Notes under the pieces: model-generated
What the model saw: only the letters and a program-made list of their open reading frames with translations
Told to the model about the DNA's origin: nothing
The model's database searches: none
Part shown: one piece after another, positions 43,890 through 54,970 of the stretch
How the letters are laid out: the number at the start of each line of letters is the position of its first letter
Position numbering within the stretch: position 1 is the stretch's first letter
Program-made: the position numbers and the translations under genes
Assembly (NCBI RefSeq): GCF_050947875.1
Contig: NC_134568.1
Location: 212,827,678 to 212,891,677, forward strand
From: Dermacentor variabilis
Taxonomy: Eukaryota; Arthropoda; Arachnida; Ixodida; Ixodidae
Length of the DNA stretch: 64,000 bases
Direction of reading: 5' to 3'

Positions 43890-44517
43890 GCTATTTTTCT
43901 AGCTCAGATATTTTCGGATGTAGCAAGCTGCCAGCCTGCTGGTATGAAGTTTCAAAGTGTGAAACGATTTTTCGCTACTTTACGAAGCACTTTTGCCCGA
44001 GCCACGCCGACGCCTCGTTAAGACGCTGCGAACGCCTATAGAGCCAAGCTTAGGCAAGCTACCGTCCGCCAGGCCAAACAATGCCCAAGCACTATTCACC
44101 TGTTTTTCGCCAAACAAGGAGGTCCAGGCCGAAGGAGAGAGAATGTCCCCCGAGGAATTCCGTGGAGTAGCTGGCTGGCGCATGATCGGCTGCAAAACCC
44201 TGTCCGGCTCCAGCGCATCGCGGGATAACCTAACGAAGCCTACTCCCGCAACGGCGAGGGAGACGGTCGACAATCGCCGCGACGCCCGCGGAGCGTTAAA
44301 CAAGTACTCAAGGCCAGCAGAATGCCGGCCTTCCCGAAGAACGACATCAAGTTCGACTCGAGTCTCACAAAGACGGGAACGGCTCAACGAGGGATACAAA
44401 AGAAAAACCTACACGACACTCCGAGAGCACATGGTGTTTAAAAATATATATCTGCTGCACGCACGTGTAGGCGGAACGGCGGACATGAAACGACTGGGCT
44501 TTGCTGAGCCGGGCTGA
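43890..44517 (+). other. GC-richer stretch, possible LINE ORF1 fragment
   Basis: A 174-codon plus ORF (43993-44517) and a minus ORF overlap here. In a third frame LKASRMPAFPKNDIKFDSSL (about 44305-44365) recalls the MPxLPKxDIKI start of tick LINE ORF1 proteins. The context (near the end of unit U-B) does not decide it. No complete gene is supported. Confidence 0.25.
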
Positions 44518-44782
44518 TCAGGTAACCTAGCCGGCCATTATACAGGCCCGTGGCTTCTAATCTATCGCACATAAAAAGTAGCATGCAGCCAGTTTCGTGC
44601 TCGCGTGCTGCTGTGTGCTGGCGCCCCATCCTGGTGATTCCACAGACGTGGAAGACGTGACAGCGGGACTTCCCTCAGAAACTTGTTAACCACTCCTTCA
44701 AGGATTTCGTCCACGTAACGCTGTCCAGTCAGTGCTTGATCAAAGAAAATTTTAAATTAAATTATATTGATTATGAGGCCCG
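44518..44782 (-). repeat. Second copy of the transposase middle segment
   Basis: Matches 45329-45600 (both begin tcaggtaacctagccggcc and include gctgctgtgtgctggcgccc). On the minus strand it encodes VDEILEGVVNKFLREV and HQDGAPAH, the second catalytic aspartate region of the transposase at 44977-46628. Together with the following Ruka this makes a direct repeat about 811 bp apart. Confidence 0.7.
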
Positions 44783-44923
44783 GTTGATCTGATTATGAGG
44801 CACGCCGTAGTGGGGGACGCCGGAAATTTGGACCACCTGGGGTTGTTTAACGTGCACCTAGATCTAAGTAAACGGGTGTTTTCGCATTTCCCATCGAAAT
44901 GCAGCCACCGTGGCCGGGCTCGG
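44783..44923 (+). mobile_element. Ruka SINE, partial
   Basis: Ruka words tgattatgaggcacgccg, gaccacctggggttgtttaa, acgggtgttttcgcattt and accgtggccgggct. The 3' end is missing. It shares changes (gggggacgc, ctagatct) with the Ruka at 45605, supporting a shared duplication. Confidence 0.8.
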
Positions 44924-45604
44924 GGGCTGCATTGGACTTGACTGAGGACACTCTGTTGCCGGACAACATTCGGTGGCTACATCAAAATCTCTGCGGTTTG
45001 CGAGCGGTCCGCCGCCAACACTGACGCGGGAAAAGCCTCGGCGATTTGTTGGACCGCGAGGGCTGCGATCTTGCGAGGGTCAACGGCGGTCCGCACGAAC
45101 TGGTGACGACATATCACATGATGCGCGGACGGCGGTCCAGAAGAGCAATTTGGTCCGTCGTGTGGATCGGCCTTTATCACATCTGCTGTGGTTTTCGTGA
45201 TGACCGACGTTGGAATTCTACGGCAGACATCCGTTATATCCTTGTGTTGAGCTAATGTCACGTCCATCTCGATCATGTAACCACGATCTTTCACATAACC
45301 CAAAATTAAGAAATCGAGTGGAGAGAGGTCAGGTAACCTAGCCGGCCAATTACAGGCCCGTGCCTTCCAATCTATTGCACATGAAAAGTCGCATACACCT
45401 AGTTTCGTGATCGCGTGCTGCTGTGTGCTGGCGCCCCATCTTGGTGATACCTCAGACGTGTAAGACGTGGCAACCGGACTTCGCTCAGAAACTTGCCAAC
45501 CACTGCTGCCAGGATTTCTTCCACGTAACGCTGTACAGTCAGTGCGTGATCGAATAAATTGTCAATTAAATGAAATTAAAAAAAAAATTAAATTAAATTA
45601 CAAT

Positions 45605-45808
45605 AAATTTGCGGCTTTAGGTCTCAAAACAACCATCTGATTATGAGGCACGCGGTATGGGGGGACGCAGGAAATTTGGACCACCTGGGGTTGGTTAATA
45701 AGGTGCACCTAGATCTGAGTGAACGGGTGTTTTCGCATTTCGCCCCAATCGAAATGCAGCCGCCATGACCGGGTTTCGATCCCGCGACTTTGTGCTTAGC
45801 AGCCCGAC
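45605..45808 (+). mobile_element. Ruka SINE inside the transposase pseudogene
   Basis: gattatgaggcacgcggta, gaccacctggggttggttaa, acgggtgttttcgcatttcg, ccgggtttcgatcccgcgac and cagcccgacatcag. Preceded by an (aatta)n-like A/T-rich stretch. Confidence 0.88.
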
Positions 45809-46390
45809 ATCAGTGATCGAAGAAGATGAAACAGATTACAGCACCGGCGTGAATTCCGAACCACACACTGAACGACCACTGGTACTGGTGTCGAGTGCGC
45901 TTTACCCAGTGTGTATTGGAGGCACTTCAAAATGTGCATTATGCAAACATACCTGGCCATATATGCTAAAATTGGCTTCATCTGTGCACATGATGTTGCT
46001 CAGAAAGTCTGGTGACTCATCGCATTTTGTGACGACCCAATTCGAGAAATCTAGATGAATCCGCAGGTTCCTGTCTTCCAAGTGTTGGTACAGGTTAAGG
46101 TGGTACGGGTGATAGGCCGAGTCATTTAGAAACCTAAAAACACATGACTTCAAAATTGGTACCTGGGCGGCCACGTCCTGTATGCTAGCACGAAGGTTTG
46201 AGGCCATAGATGCTAGAACATCCTTGAGTAGGCTAAGACTCAAGGACTGAGTCCTCCACCGCTGCTTCAGGAAGGTGCCCGTTTGTCTTAGGTTTTCATA
46301 ATTTCTGATGACTGTCGACTCGTTCGGTCTACCGCCACACTTCCATGACTGATACATGTATATTTGCACCCTTCCTCTTGTTGCCATTTG

Positions 46391-46563
46391 CCCGGCCACG
46401 GCGGCCGCATTTCGATGGGGGCGAAATGCTAAAACACCCGTGTGCTTAGATTTAGGTGCACGTTAAAGAACCCCAGGTGGTCAAATTTCGGGAGTCCTCC
46501 ACTACGGCGTGCCTCATAATCAGAAAGTGGTTTTGGCACGTAAAACCCCAAATATTATTATTA
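46391..46563 (-). mobile_element. Ruka SINE with 13-bp target duplication
   Basis: Reverse-oriented Ruka (cccggccacggcggccgcat to gtggttttggcacgtaaaac) ending in an ATTATT tail. The duplication ttgttgccatttg lies at 46378-46390 and 46564-46576. It splits codons shortly after the transposase start. Confidence 0.92.
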
Positions 46564-46629
46564 TTGTTGCCATTTGTAGCTCCCAAGGCAAGGATAATGT
46601 TTTCGTTCTGCACATTAAAGAAAGACATG

Positions 46630-47565
46630 GCGGCTGGAACGAAACAAAACGCACCTTTAAGCCTGTTCACTGATGTTGTCTATTCGCTTTTGTGGTGCCA
46701 GCATTTGTGGCAATAAAAGAAAAAAGAAAAATAAACCATCCGTGCACTTTAAGCAAAGACAACAGCTATCACAGTTTGTTTCCAACCAACACCAAACGCG
46801 ATGTTTTGCTTCAGCCGGGGCGCTAGAGATAAGGCACTTGCTCTATCGGGGTGTTTTCCTTCATTTCCTTTATTGCGTTCTGGCTAACTCAGATGGAGCT
46901 TGTTCGAGGGCGCTGCTTTATGATGCGGATGGGAGCGCAATGAGGTGGTATTTTTCACATTTCGCTGGATGTATTTATCAGTGGGAGAAAATTAGTACGC
47001 AATTAGTACGTCGCTGAAAATATCGCAATTGGATGTCCCTTGGCGGTGCCTACAAATGCCTCACTGACACTTAGTTAATTAGGATAGCACGTCTCGAGTT
47101 AGATGATAAATTACAATTACCTAATTGAATCTCAGTAATGAGAAGTTACTGGCAGCTACTCCACTGTACTGGAAACAACATGCACTAGGTTTCCTTCGAG
47201 TAACGCAATTGCTCCATTTCTAAATCTGGGTGCACGGTAGTATATTGGGGCGCCCTGTTTATATTTATGACCTCTGCGTGCAGGTGACGATGTTTTCATC
47301 GCTCATAAATATTGCAAATTATTAGAAGAGCTTTTTTTTTCATGAGTCGTTACTATTGCTTACTGGAAAGAGAAGCAATAGTGAGACACATATCATTCAC
47401 GTGCATTTCACACGCCGTTGATAAAAGACTTTGCCGAAGGGGTCACTGAAGTGCGCAGGTTTTTTTCAGGGTCAAAGAAATACGCAACACAAGTTGAAGC
47501 AGATGAACATACAGCAATATATTAATTCACTAGGCATAGACTATCCATACCTTTAGAAATATCTT
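46630..47565. other. Non-coding stretch, no feature recognised
   Basis: No motif-bearing ORF and no second copy in the window were found. Confidence 0.35.
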
Positions 47566-47672
47566 TTGGCCACGGCGGCCGCATTTCGATGAGGGCGAAA
47601 TGCGAAAACACCCGTGTACTTATATTACGGCGTGCCTCATAATCAGAAAGTGGTTTTGTCAGGTAAAACACC
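47566..47672 (-). mobile_element. Ruka SINE with internal deletion
   Basis: Reverse-oriented: ggccacggcggccgcatttc and cgaaaacacccgtgtactta are joined directly to cggcgtgcctcataatcaga and gtggttttgtcaggtaaaac, so the segment with the gaccacctgggg word is deleted. Confidence 0.8.
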
Positions 47673-48619
47673 TTTCTTCCTCAAATCTTTTATTCGGCTA
47701 CCTGCTTCTCTTTCATCAATATAATAAACTCTGTATTGTGTGCATATTTAAATGTATTGTGTATGTGCGTCATGTTTACAGTGGAAATTTAAAACATTAT
47801 TGAAGTGAGAAAATACGGACGAGGTAGCCGGCGCTGGTGCTTCTAATGCGCTTGTCCTCCAACTGTCAGCATTTGGAGAAAGAAAGCGAGAGTATTAATT
47901 AAAAGCCGTGCACGTCCGCGCCAACAAGGATGCAGTAAGCTATTAGCCGCAATAAAATTTTAGGTGAAAAGGGCCAGGCAAGTCAAAACAAACCTCAAAT
48001 GATGTGGATGACAATACTGTGCCAATGACATTTGGAGGGGGGGGGGGAGGTAGGTTTCGGCATCGCCGTAGTGGGGGGTTGGGGCGGAGGGGCAGAGTGC
48101 CCCCTCCGGGAAAACTCCGGAGGGGGCACTCTGCCCCCTGCCCCCCGTTGTCGGCGACTATACCACGTACTGTATCGTTCCAGACCTTCTCTACAATTCC
48201 TACATATAAACCAGGAAATGTTGATTGCGGTAATTTTTTTACCTTGTCGCCTTTGTCTTCTTGTGCACGCTCTTCCAATTGACCTCGTGTGTGAAGTAGT
48301 TCTTTGTTTTTGTATGGTGAGTAATGAGTAGCGGCATGCAGGAACAGATTTTCAGGGGTGTTCAAGAGAAACGTTGTAGAGTTCGCCGCAACTAAAGGCA
48401 ACATGGCCGCCCAGCGCCAGATTGGCCTTTCTGAGAAAAGCTTGCGATATTGGCGTGCATAAAAAGGAAAACTGTCGGCGTAAAAACCACGTGAAGTGTC
48501 CATTTCGTGGGTGTCGTACAGTGCATCCACAGTTTGAGGACGCGTTTGCGGAGCTTCTATGAAACGAAAAGCTACAACGTCCTTAGAAAAGTAAACATGT
48601 CTGGGCGATTCTTTTTATT
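47673..48619. other. Non-coding stretch with a G-rich hairpin
   Basis: A perfect 21-bp inverted repeat lies at 48089-48109/48117-48137 with a 7-base loop. G-runs (48037-48049, 48072-48084) precede it. The long minus ORF (48530-47943) covers the hairpin and has no recognisable domain, so it is not called as a gene. Confidence 0.5.
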
Positions 48620-48790
48620 GCCATAGCAAATTTATCGACACTCCAGGCCCATTGATGCCGTCGGCATCGCCGTTCGCGTCGTCGTGATGTTCGGTATGAA
48701 GTCTAAAGTCGAGAACACGCTCGATACGCGCCGTATACGGTATGTGCGAGTGAAAGCACGCGAGGGGAGCCGACGCTCGCGCACTCAATA
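48620..48790. repeat. Fragment shared with the hAT-like interior
   Basis: cgacactccaggcccatt, gccgtcgg and gtatgtgcgagtgaaagc correspond to 60565-60680 in the hAT-like copy 2. After the MITE the similarity continues at 49327 (gcgccgtcttccgtcgcgcg). Confidence 0.6.
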
Positions 48791-49324
48791 GAGTGTTTTA
48801 ATTGAGCGTCATTACGGTGCGCTCCGCTCCGAGTCGCCCCGCTAAGCCACAGTGGAGCGGCGGGCGATTTTCAGGTTTTAGTTATACATTTGGCGTAGCG
48901 GAGCGGACTTTTCGTAGTGGCAGCGCCCTCTATCCAAATTAAGGGTAACTAAAGAAAATAAAAACACCCCATTCATAAATTTTATACAGTAAAACGTATC
49001 TATATATAACTTATTTGTCCGTGAAGTATGTAGACGTATGCTTGTAAAGCGTTACCGGTCGATATTATCCAGTGGAAAATATAGCGCCGTCGTGGGGAAC
49101 CACGTGGAAGCCAGCGAGCTTGCTTTTTGCATCCAATCCAATCCTTTCTGACGCCAACGGTAGCCAAGGTGCTGGGCAGCCCGCTCCGCTTAGGCAGCTT
49201 GTAAGCGGACGGAGCTTGTCGCTCCGCTAGCCCGCTTGCGGCTAAGCGGAGGGCGCATGCGCATTCGCGCTTCCGCTGCGTTTAGCTGCTGAGCGGAGCG
49301 TAATAACGCCAAACTAAAACACTC
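48791..49324. mobile_element. MITE with TA target duplication, larger relative
   Basis: The left end GAGTGTTTTAATTGAGCGTC and the right end, inward, GAGTGTTTTAGTTTGGCGTT continue as imperfect inverted repeats of about 35 bp. TA lies at 48789-48790 and 49325-49326. The terminal motif GAGxGTTTTA...GCTCCG is shared with the MITE at 28233. No ORF is supported. Confidence 0.78.
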
Positions 49325-50030
49325 TAAACTTGCACGCGCGAGGAAGGACAGCGGAGAGCGAACGCGCCGTCTTCCGTCGCGCGAAAGGCCGTGGGAAGAT
49401 ATGAGGGAGGGAGGGTGGAGGCGTTGTGCTGCGGCAGCAATTGCACATTTCGCGACCGGGCGCAAGCGTAACTGATGACGGCGGTAAAAATTAGCGCGCG
49501 AAAGGGAAGAAAGTGGGGAGGCAGGGCGGGAAGGAAGGGGTGCGGCTTCTGCCCCGCAGCAACTGCCTACTTTGCGCGGTAAAGCGTGGTCGCGCACGTC
49601 GTACGTTGACGGCGATCGGCAGACGGCTCATACCTTTGTGCCTGCTGTGTTATCGCGCCTCAATTTGCGTTGAAGCGATAGACAGCACGAAGGTCATTTG
49701 CTGCTGCGGTTGCTGCTGCCGCGCTTGCTCACGCCCGCCTTTTGAGAGCGAGTGTCCGCGGTCATTGAGTGTGATGCGTTCATGTTTCACTGTGCGCCCT
49801 GACATCATACTTGTTAATTCAGTTGGTAAGCGAATGTTTCTAAGTTTATACGGCCGATAAAAGTACTATCCTTACTTTGTATGGCTGTCTGCCACTCTGC
49901 TATCGGAATCGATGCTTCGCCTTTCGGGAGAAACTGCGACTTTTTTTTCACATGTTTCACTTCAACGTAAGGGGTATGGCTGTTATCTGGTCTAAACGGT
50001 ATGACACGTATTCTAGCAGCGCTACATTAT

Positions 50031-50205
50031 CATGTTCAAAAATAACGTACAGCGCGAAGGGAAAGGACAGCGACAGACGACATACACAGCGCTGACTTCA
50101 GCGCTGTGTATGTCATCTGTCGCTGTCCTTGTCCTTCGCGCTGTACGTTATTTTTGATCATGGATTACCAACTAGCCCAAGCAACCACCCTAGTTACATT
50201 ATCAT
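50031..50205. repeat. Hairpin insertion, about 65-bp arms
   Basis: 50031-50095 and 50098-50162 are reverse complements apart from about three mismatches, with a 2-base loop. It is followed by taccaactagcccaagc (50166). Unit copy D lacks it: the word acattatcat is found once at 53985 there but twice here (50023 and 50203), so it is an insertion with a short duplication. Confidence 0.8.
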
Positions 50206-50322
50206 ATTAGAAAAGCAGAGCATAACGACGAAGGCCGCGATAAAAAGATTTTATTAGCGCAATATCATTGCTTAATTCTTTTGTCACATTGCAAAAATCT
50301 AAAAACAGGTTCGATAAAACAG

Positions 50323-50985
50323 CTACGACGTTGACGCCATGCCATCAGTTGGTCTTCTGCGTGTGCGAACTCGACGCCTCAAATTGTCACGCATCACGGA
50401 GGCGGCAGCTGAAGTGGGAGAAGCCGCCTCGGCGTCGGGGCAGCTGTGAGACGCAGGGAGCCCGAACCAGTGTGCTTCAGCGGGCTGGTCGAAGGCGCTG
50501 GCGTCGGTGATCAAGACCAGGCCCGTGATGAAGTGGAAGCACATGGCGTTCGCAGGGACCGCCGGCGTGACCGAGACGGCGGCGAACGCAAGGAAAGCGT
50601 CCAATGGGGCGAGCGTCGGCGTGAGCACAAATGGCAGCTTAGATTGAGCCGGTACTTTGGAGGCGGCGCGATCTCGTTCATGGCTGCCGCGTCCGAGGAA
50701 GTCCAGGCCACCGCCGCCAGCTCCGGCGCCGACGGTTCTGCATCCATGGTCTCTCCGGTGCTTCGAAGGCCCAGAGCTTCCCGTGACGGGGCACGTGCTT
50801 TCCGTCGTGGTTTCGGTAGGTCGACCGGCCTCTTTGCGAACTTCCTGGACACCAATGCAAGCTGGAAAGGAGCCCAGCCACATGGATGTAGGCGTAGATG
50901 TAGAGCCAGCCACATAAAATGGAACTCTGGCACGTACGGTCTTCTTCGTCTGCCTCAAAACACGAGCGGCTCTAAAGGATGACCA
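50323..50985 (-). pseudogene. Conserved membrane-like frame of unit U, copy C
   Basis: This is the longest open version, running from RAARVLRQTKKTVRARVPFY through SKLPFVLTPTLAPLDAFLAF, SVTPAVPANAMCFHF and ITGLVLITDASAFDQPAEAH to a C-terminal Ala/Ser/Arg-rich tail ending GMASTS at 50323. The minus strand then has AATAAA in gctaataaaatc (about 50258). Copies B and E stop earlier, so the tail is not conserved. With the offset MDAEPSAPELAAVAW frame it looks like a coding remnant with one old frameshift. Confidence 0.42.
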
Positions 50986-51209
50986 TGATGATGTCTTTGA
51001 AATGTTTGGCGCATACTCATTCATGGGGATTGGCCAAGATTCGGGCAGATTTTACATATGCTTTTTAAGGTAGAAAAATTTTAAAAACTCTAATTTTGGC
51101 GCAAAAATTAAAGCGATTAAAGTTCAAAAGGATTCAGTAGGCAGCCATTAAAAAAAGCTATATATAATATAAATGAGGCAATAAAGGAGGAATGAAATGA
51201 ATGATACGT

Positions 51210-51497
51210 TCAAAAATGAAATAGGTATGATATAATAATAAATTTTTTCTCTTGCGATGTATACATTCCTGTGTGAGTGTCCAAACACAGACGCTCTGAA
51301 AGACAGCAGTACCGTATTGTTGTACCGGACTGTCGCACTGTAATTTCCGATCTCATTTTCCTCAGGCAGGAGAAGCGCCGGAATTTCAGGACATAGTGTT
51401 CAATCATTTCTAATGAGTTGAAAAATGGCACAAATCGGTGCATGTCTAAATTTAGGGGTGCGATTCGACAACGCAGCCTCGTGAATGTCCCTTCCAA
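51210..51497 (-). pseudogene. LINE ORF2 C-terminal remnant in U-C
   Basis: FTRLRCRIAPLNLDMHRFV, IEHYVLKFRRFSCLRKM and then LSERLCLDTHTG after a frame change. Same position in the unit as 8151-8553 and 37414-37708. Confidence 0.6.
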
Positions 51498-54004
51498 CTG
51501 TCTAGTTTTCCAAAATTTCCTGCTTCAGGGTGTAGTTCCGAGGATGATGTCTTCTGATGTTCCTCTTTTCTTTTTCTAATTCTACACGTCCCACAAACAT
51601 ACCCTGAGAACGCCCCAGAGCCGCTCTTTATATCAACGGCAATGTTTCCAATGGTCTTTTGAACTCTGCTTTCTCTGCCCAATGGGCCTCTTTCGGTATT
51701 CGTTTCCGATTAATCTTCAGACTGGAATTGTGCGTCACGAGAGTCACCAAAGGAGATAAGTTAAATGTAACATGACCTATAAAGTTAACCTGCACAATCG
51801 GTGGGGCGAAATTTTTCCATAAATTTTCCAGCGCAGCGTACATGTTCCTGTGTCTGCGACCAAAAGCGTGTCAGGAAAAGAAAGCCGGATGGGCGTGTTC
51901 ATGCGTACGGACTTGGCAGAATTTCCCAAATTCCTCGTCTATGGAAAATGTGTTGCTGTCCGGTCGTGTCCTTGCTTCGTTTTTTCCTCCACCATCACTC
52001 ACCTGGATTTGGAGGTCGTCGTTGTTTCTTCGCCCACAATGTTTGTCCATTTATGTGGACAAGATGGGCGACTAGGTGGTTTCCCGAATAGACAACTTGC
52101 AGTTGCTGCTCTCTGGTCTATGTATATGTCACTGGGCCTGTGCGGTTTAGTACGCGCCCGTTTTTAGCCAATACCCCTGAATGGATGTGCAACTGTAACG
52201 CAGACGGTATGGAGCCTTAAATGTGCTTAGATATGCGTCGTACTTCTCTGTATCGTCAGAATTCCTCCCTCCACAAGCATGACACATCATCTTCGCCTAC
52301 AGGCCACGAAGAGGCGCTTCAGTAATCCGCCACATCTGTTGCTATAACTCTGGCAAACTTCGTATCATTTAGAACCCAACGTTGCGTTCAACCTGCGCGT
52401 AGAATTTTTTCAACATTGTTGAAAAAAAAATCTGAGCTAACAGAAATCCTACTGAAGCATTGATGAACCGGTAGCCGAAAGTCCTCGAAAGTATAAGGAC
52501 GTTCACCAGGCGAAAAAAAAAATAATATTCGTGAAGAGATTCGGATAGATTAACTCAAAACAAGTTTTATACTCGTCAAAAAGTCGCGCTGTAATGCTTT
52601 CATTTTTGAAGCGGCCCTGCGCGCTGGAGCCTGACGAGAACATTACATGAATTACACTCAACCCTCTTAAAAATAAAATTAGTATATAGCTAGTGAACAC
52701 ATATGTTGACTAGTTTCCTGTGTACTTTACTACCTTTTTACTATATCGCTGTACTATAGCCAAGACATTCCAATACTAGTAAGTGCCGCCGCTACTATCA
52801 AGAAAGATGGTTTTGTGGTTTTGCTATAGTTAACAACTATGCTAGTAACACTAGCTAACGACTATTGGTTTTGCTAAGTAACGGTTAGGCCACAACTGAG
52901 TCCCATGGCAATTCAGCGGTGATTGTCCATAACTAATAAAGATAGAAGCTTTGATTGAGAATGATAATTTTTGCTGGCGGTGACTAATAGCAGAGGCGGA
53001 CGTCCGAATTTCTGCTGGTAACGCAGGAAATATAATTACTTACCGCATTTTCACTAACTAATCAATTAATTGATAGTTGTGAGTGTAGGATGTTATTGCC
53101 ATTGTAGGATGTTATTGCTGCGGTCATCCGCAATACAAGGCGCACCCTCTTTAGAGAAATGGAGCTCTTATCCTTACTTTCAAGAAATGTGTCCTGAAGG
53201 TCTCTAATGAAATGTCTTCCGTTTCCTGTTAACAGTTAGGCGCACTGCATTATTCTCATTCGCTGAAGATCGTGCGCGTTTTAAATCAAGCACAAAAATC
53301 AGGCTTATATGACAGATGTAACAAAGAGGACGAAGTGACTGCGAGCCAGAACGCACGAGGGAGGAGAGCGAAGAGCAAACGCGCCGTCTTTCGTCGCGCG
53401 AAAGGCCGTGGGGAGAATTGAAGGAGGGAGGCGGGAGGCGTCGTGCTGCGGCAGCAATCGCACATTTCGCGACCGGGCGCAAGGTTAACTGACGATCGCG
53501 GCTCAAACTCGCGTGCGCAAGGGAGGAAAGTGGGGAGGCAGAGCGGGAAGGAAGGGGTGCGGCTTCTGCCCCGCAGAAACTGCCTACTTTGCGCGGTGGG
53601 GCGTGGTCGCGCACGTCGTATCATGACGGCGATCGGCAGACGGCTCATACCTTTGCGCATGCTGTGTTATTGCCCCTCAATTTGCGTTGAAGCGATAGAC
53701 AGTACGAAGGTCATTTGCTGCTGCGGTTGCTGCAGCTGCTCTTGCTCACGCCAACGTTTTGACAGCGAGTGTTCGCGGTCATCAATTGTGATGCGTTCAT
53801 GTTTCACTGTGCGCCCTGACGTCACACTTGTTAATTGATTTGGTAAGCGAATGTTTCCAAGTTTATATGGCCGATAAAAGTACTATCCTTACTTCGTATG
53901 GCTGTCTGCCACTCGGCTATCGCAATCGATGCTAGGTATCGCCTATTATCTAGTCTAAACGGTATAAAACATATTCTACAGCGCTACATTATCATGTTAG
54001 AAAA

Positions 54005-54240
54005 AAATTAAATGATGGGGTTTAGCGTGCCAAAACCACTTTATGATTATGAGGCTCGCCGTAGTGGAGGACTCCGGAAATTTTGACCACCTGGGGTTCT
54101 TTAACGTGCACTTATATCTCAGTTCACGGCTGTTTTTTGCATTTCGCCCCCATCGAAATGCGACCGCTGTGGCCGGGCTTCGATCCCGCGACCTTGTGCT
54201 CATCAGCCCAACACCATAGCCACTGAGCAACCACGGGGGG
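54005..54240 (+). mobile_element. Ruka SINE with 15-bp target duplication
   Basis: A full-length-looking Ruka (ggggtttagcgtgccaaaac to aacaccatagccactgagca). The duplication tatcatgttagaaaa lies at 53990-54004 and 54241-54255. Confidence 0.93.
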
Positions 54241-54434
54241 TATCATGTTAGAAAAGCAGAGCATAACAACGAAGGCCGCGATAAAAAGATGTTATTAGTG
54301 CAATATCATTGCCTAATTCTTTTGTCTCATTGCAAAAAAATAAAAACAGGTTCGATGAAACAGCAACGACGTTGACGCCATGCCATCAGTTCGCCACCGG
54401 CACGTCCGCACTCGACGCCTCAAATTGTCACGCA

Positions 54435-54970
54435 TCACGGAGGCGGCAGCTGAAGTGGGAGAAGCCGCCTCGGCGTCGAGGCCGCTGTGCGACGCAGGGA
54501 GCCCAAATCAGTGTGCTTTAGGGGCTCGTAGAAGGCGCTGGCGTCGGTGGTCAAGACCTGGCCCGTGATGAAAATGAAGCACATGGCGTTCGCAGAGACT
54601 GCCGGCGTGACCGAGACGGCGGTGAACGCAAGGAAAGCGTCCAATGGGGCGAGCGTCGGCGTGAGCACAAAAGGCAGCTTAGATTGAGCCGGTACTTTGG
54701 AGGCGGCGCGATCTCGTTCATGGCTGCCGCGTCCGAGGAAGTCCAGGCCACCGCCGCCAGCTCCGGCGCCGACGGTTCTGCAAGCATGGTATCTCCGGTG
54801 ATTCGAACGCCCAGAGCTTGTCATGACGAGGCCCCTGCTTTCTGCCGTGCTTTCGGTAGGTTGACCAGCTTCCTGGCGAACTCCTTTGACGCTTATGCAA
54901 GTTACAAAGGTGTCGTGCCAGATGAAATGGAACCTTGGCGTGCACGGTCTGCTTCTTCTGCCTCAAAACA
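54435..54970 (-). pseudogene. Conserved membrane-like frame of unit U, copy D
   Basis: SKLPFVLTPTLAPLDAFLAF, SVTPAVSANAMCFIF and ITGQVLTTDASAF are followed by YEPLKHTDLG, closely related to copy C. The upstream part ends in a variant resembling copies E/F (ctcctctgaacgtgtgatgc instead of the GAT tract), so D mixes features of both groups. Confidence 0.4.

Larger units (their letters stand above)
44977..46628 (-). pseudogene. IS630/Tc1/mariner-type transposase, disrupted
   Basis: Read on the minus strand: start MSFFNVQNENIILALGATNG (46628); a Ruka insertion (46391-46563); then PNESTVIRNYENLRQTGTFL, ILKSCVFRFLNDSAYHPYHL, VTKCDESPDFLSNIMCTDEA (first catalytic D in CTDEANFS, about 46000-45960) and LHNAHFE; another Ruka (45605-45808); VEEILAAVVGKFLSEV and HQDGAPAH (second D, about 45420); WPARLPDLSPLDFLILGYVK (third acidic site, PLDF, about 45345-45290); and a tail to 44977. 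Family knowledge: this is the DDE/D transposase type with VxRxLxxxxxHPYH and FTDEAxF. At least two frameshifts (near 46340 and 45330), a stop and the insertions make it dead. Terminal repeats were not found. Confidence 0.7.
49335..53354 (-). repeat. Repeat unit U, copy C (first tandem copy)
   Basis: The GC-rich head 49335-49990 is repeated at 53355-53990, and 50215-51010 is repeated at 54250-55050, so C and D form a head-to-tail tandem with a period of about 4.02 kb. Copy C lacks the hAT-like and RTE insertions and shows the undisturbed site (ttccaactgtct, 51491-51502). It carries a hairpin insertion at 50031-50205. Confidence 0.85.

Noticed and set aside
43993..44517. 174-codon plus ORF considered as a host gene
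   Set aside because: No motif in that frame; a different frame has a weak LINE ORF1 resemblance, so it was kept only as a tentative note.
47943..48530. 195-codon minus ORF
   Set aside because: It runs through the G-rich hairpin and has no domain or second copy.
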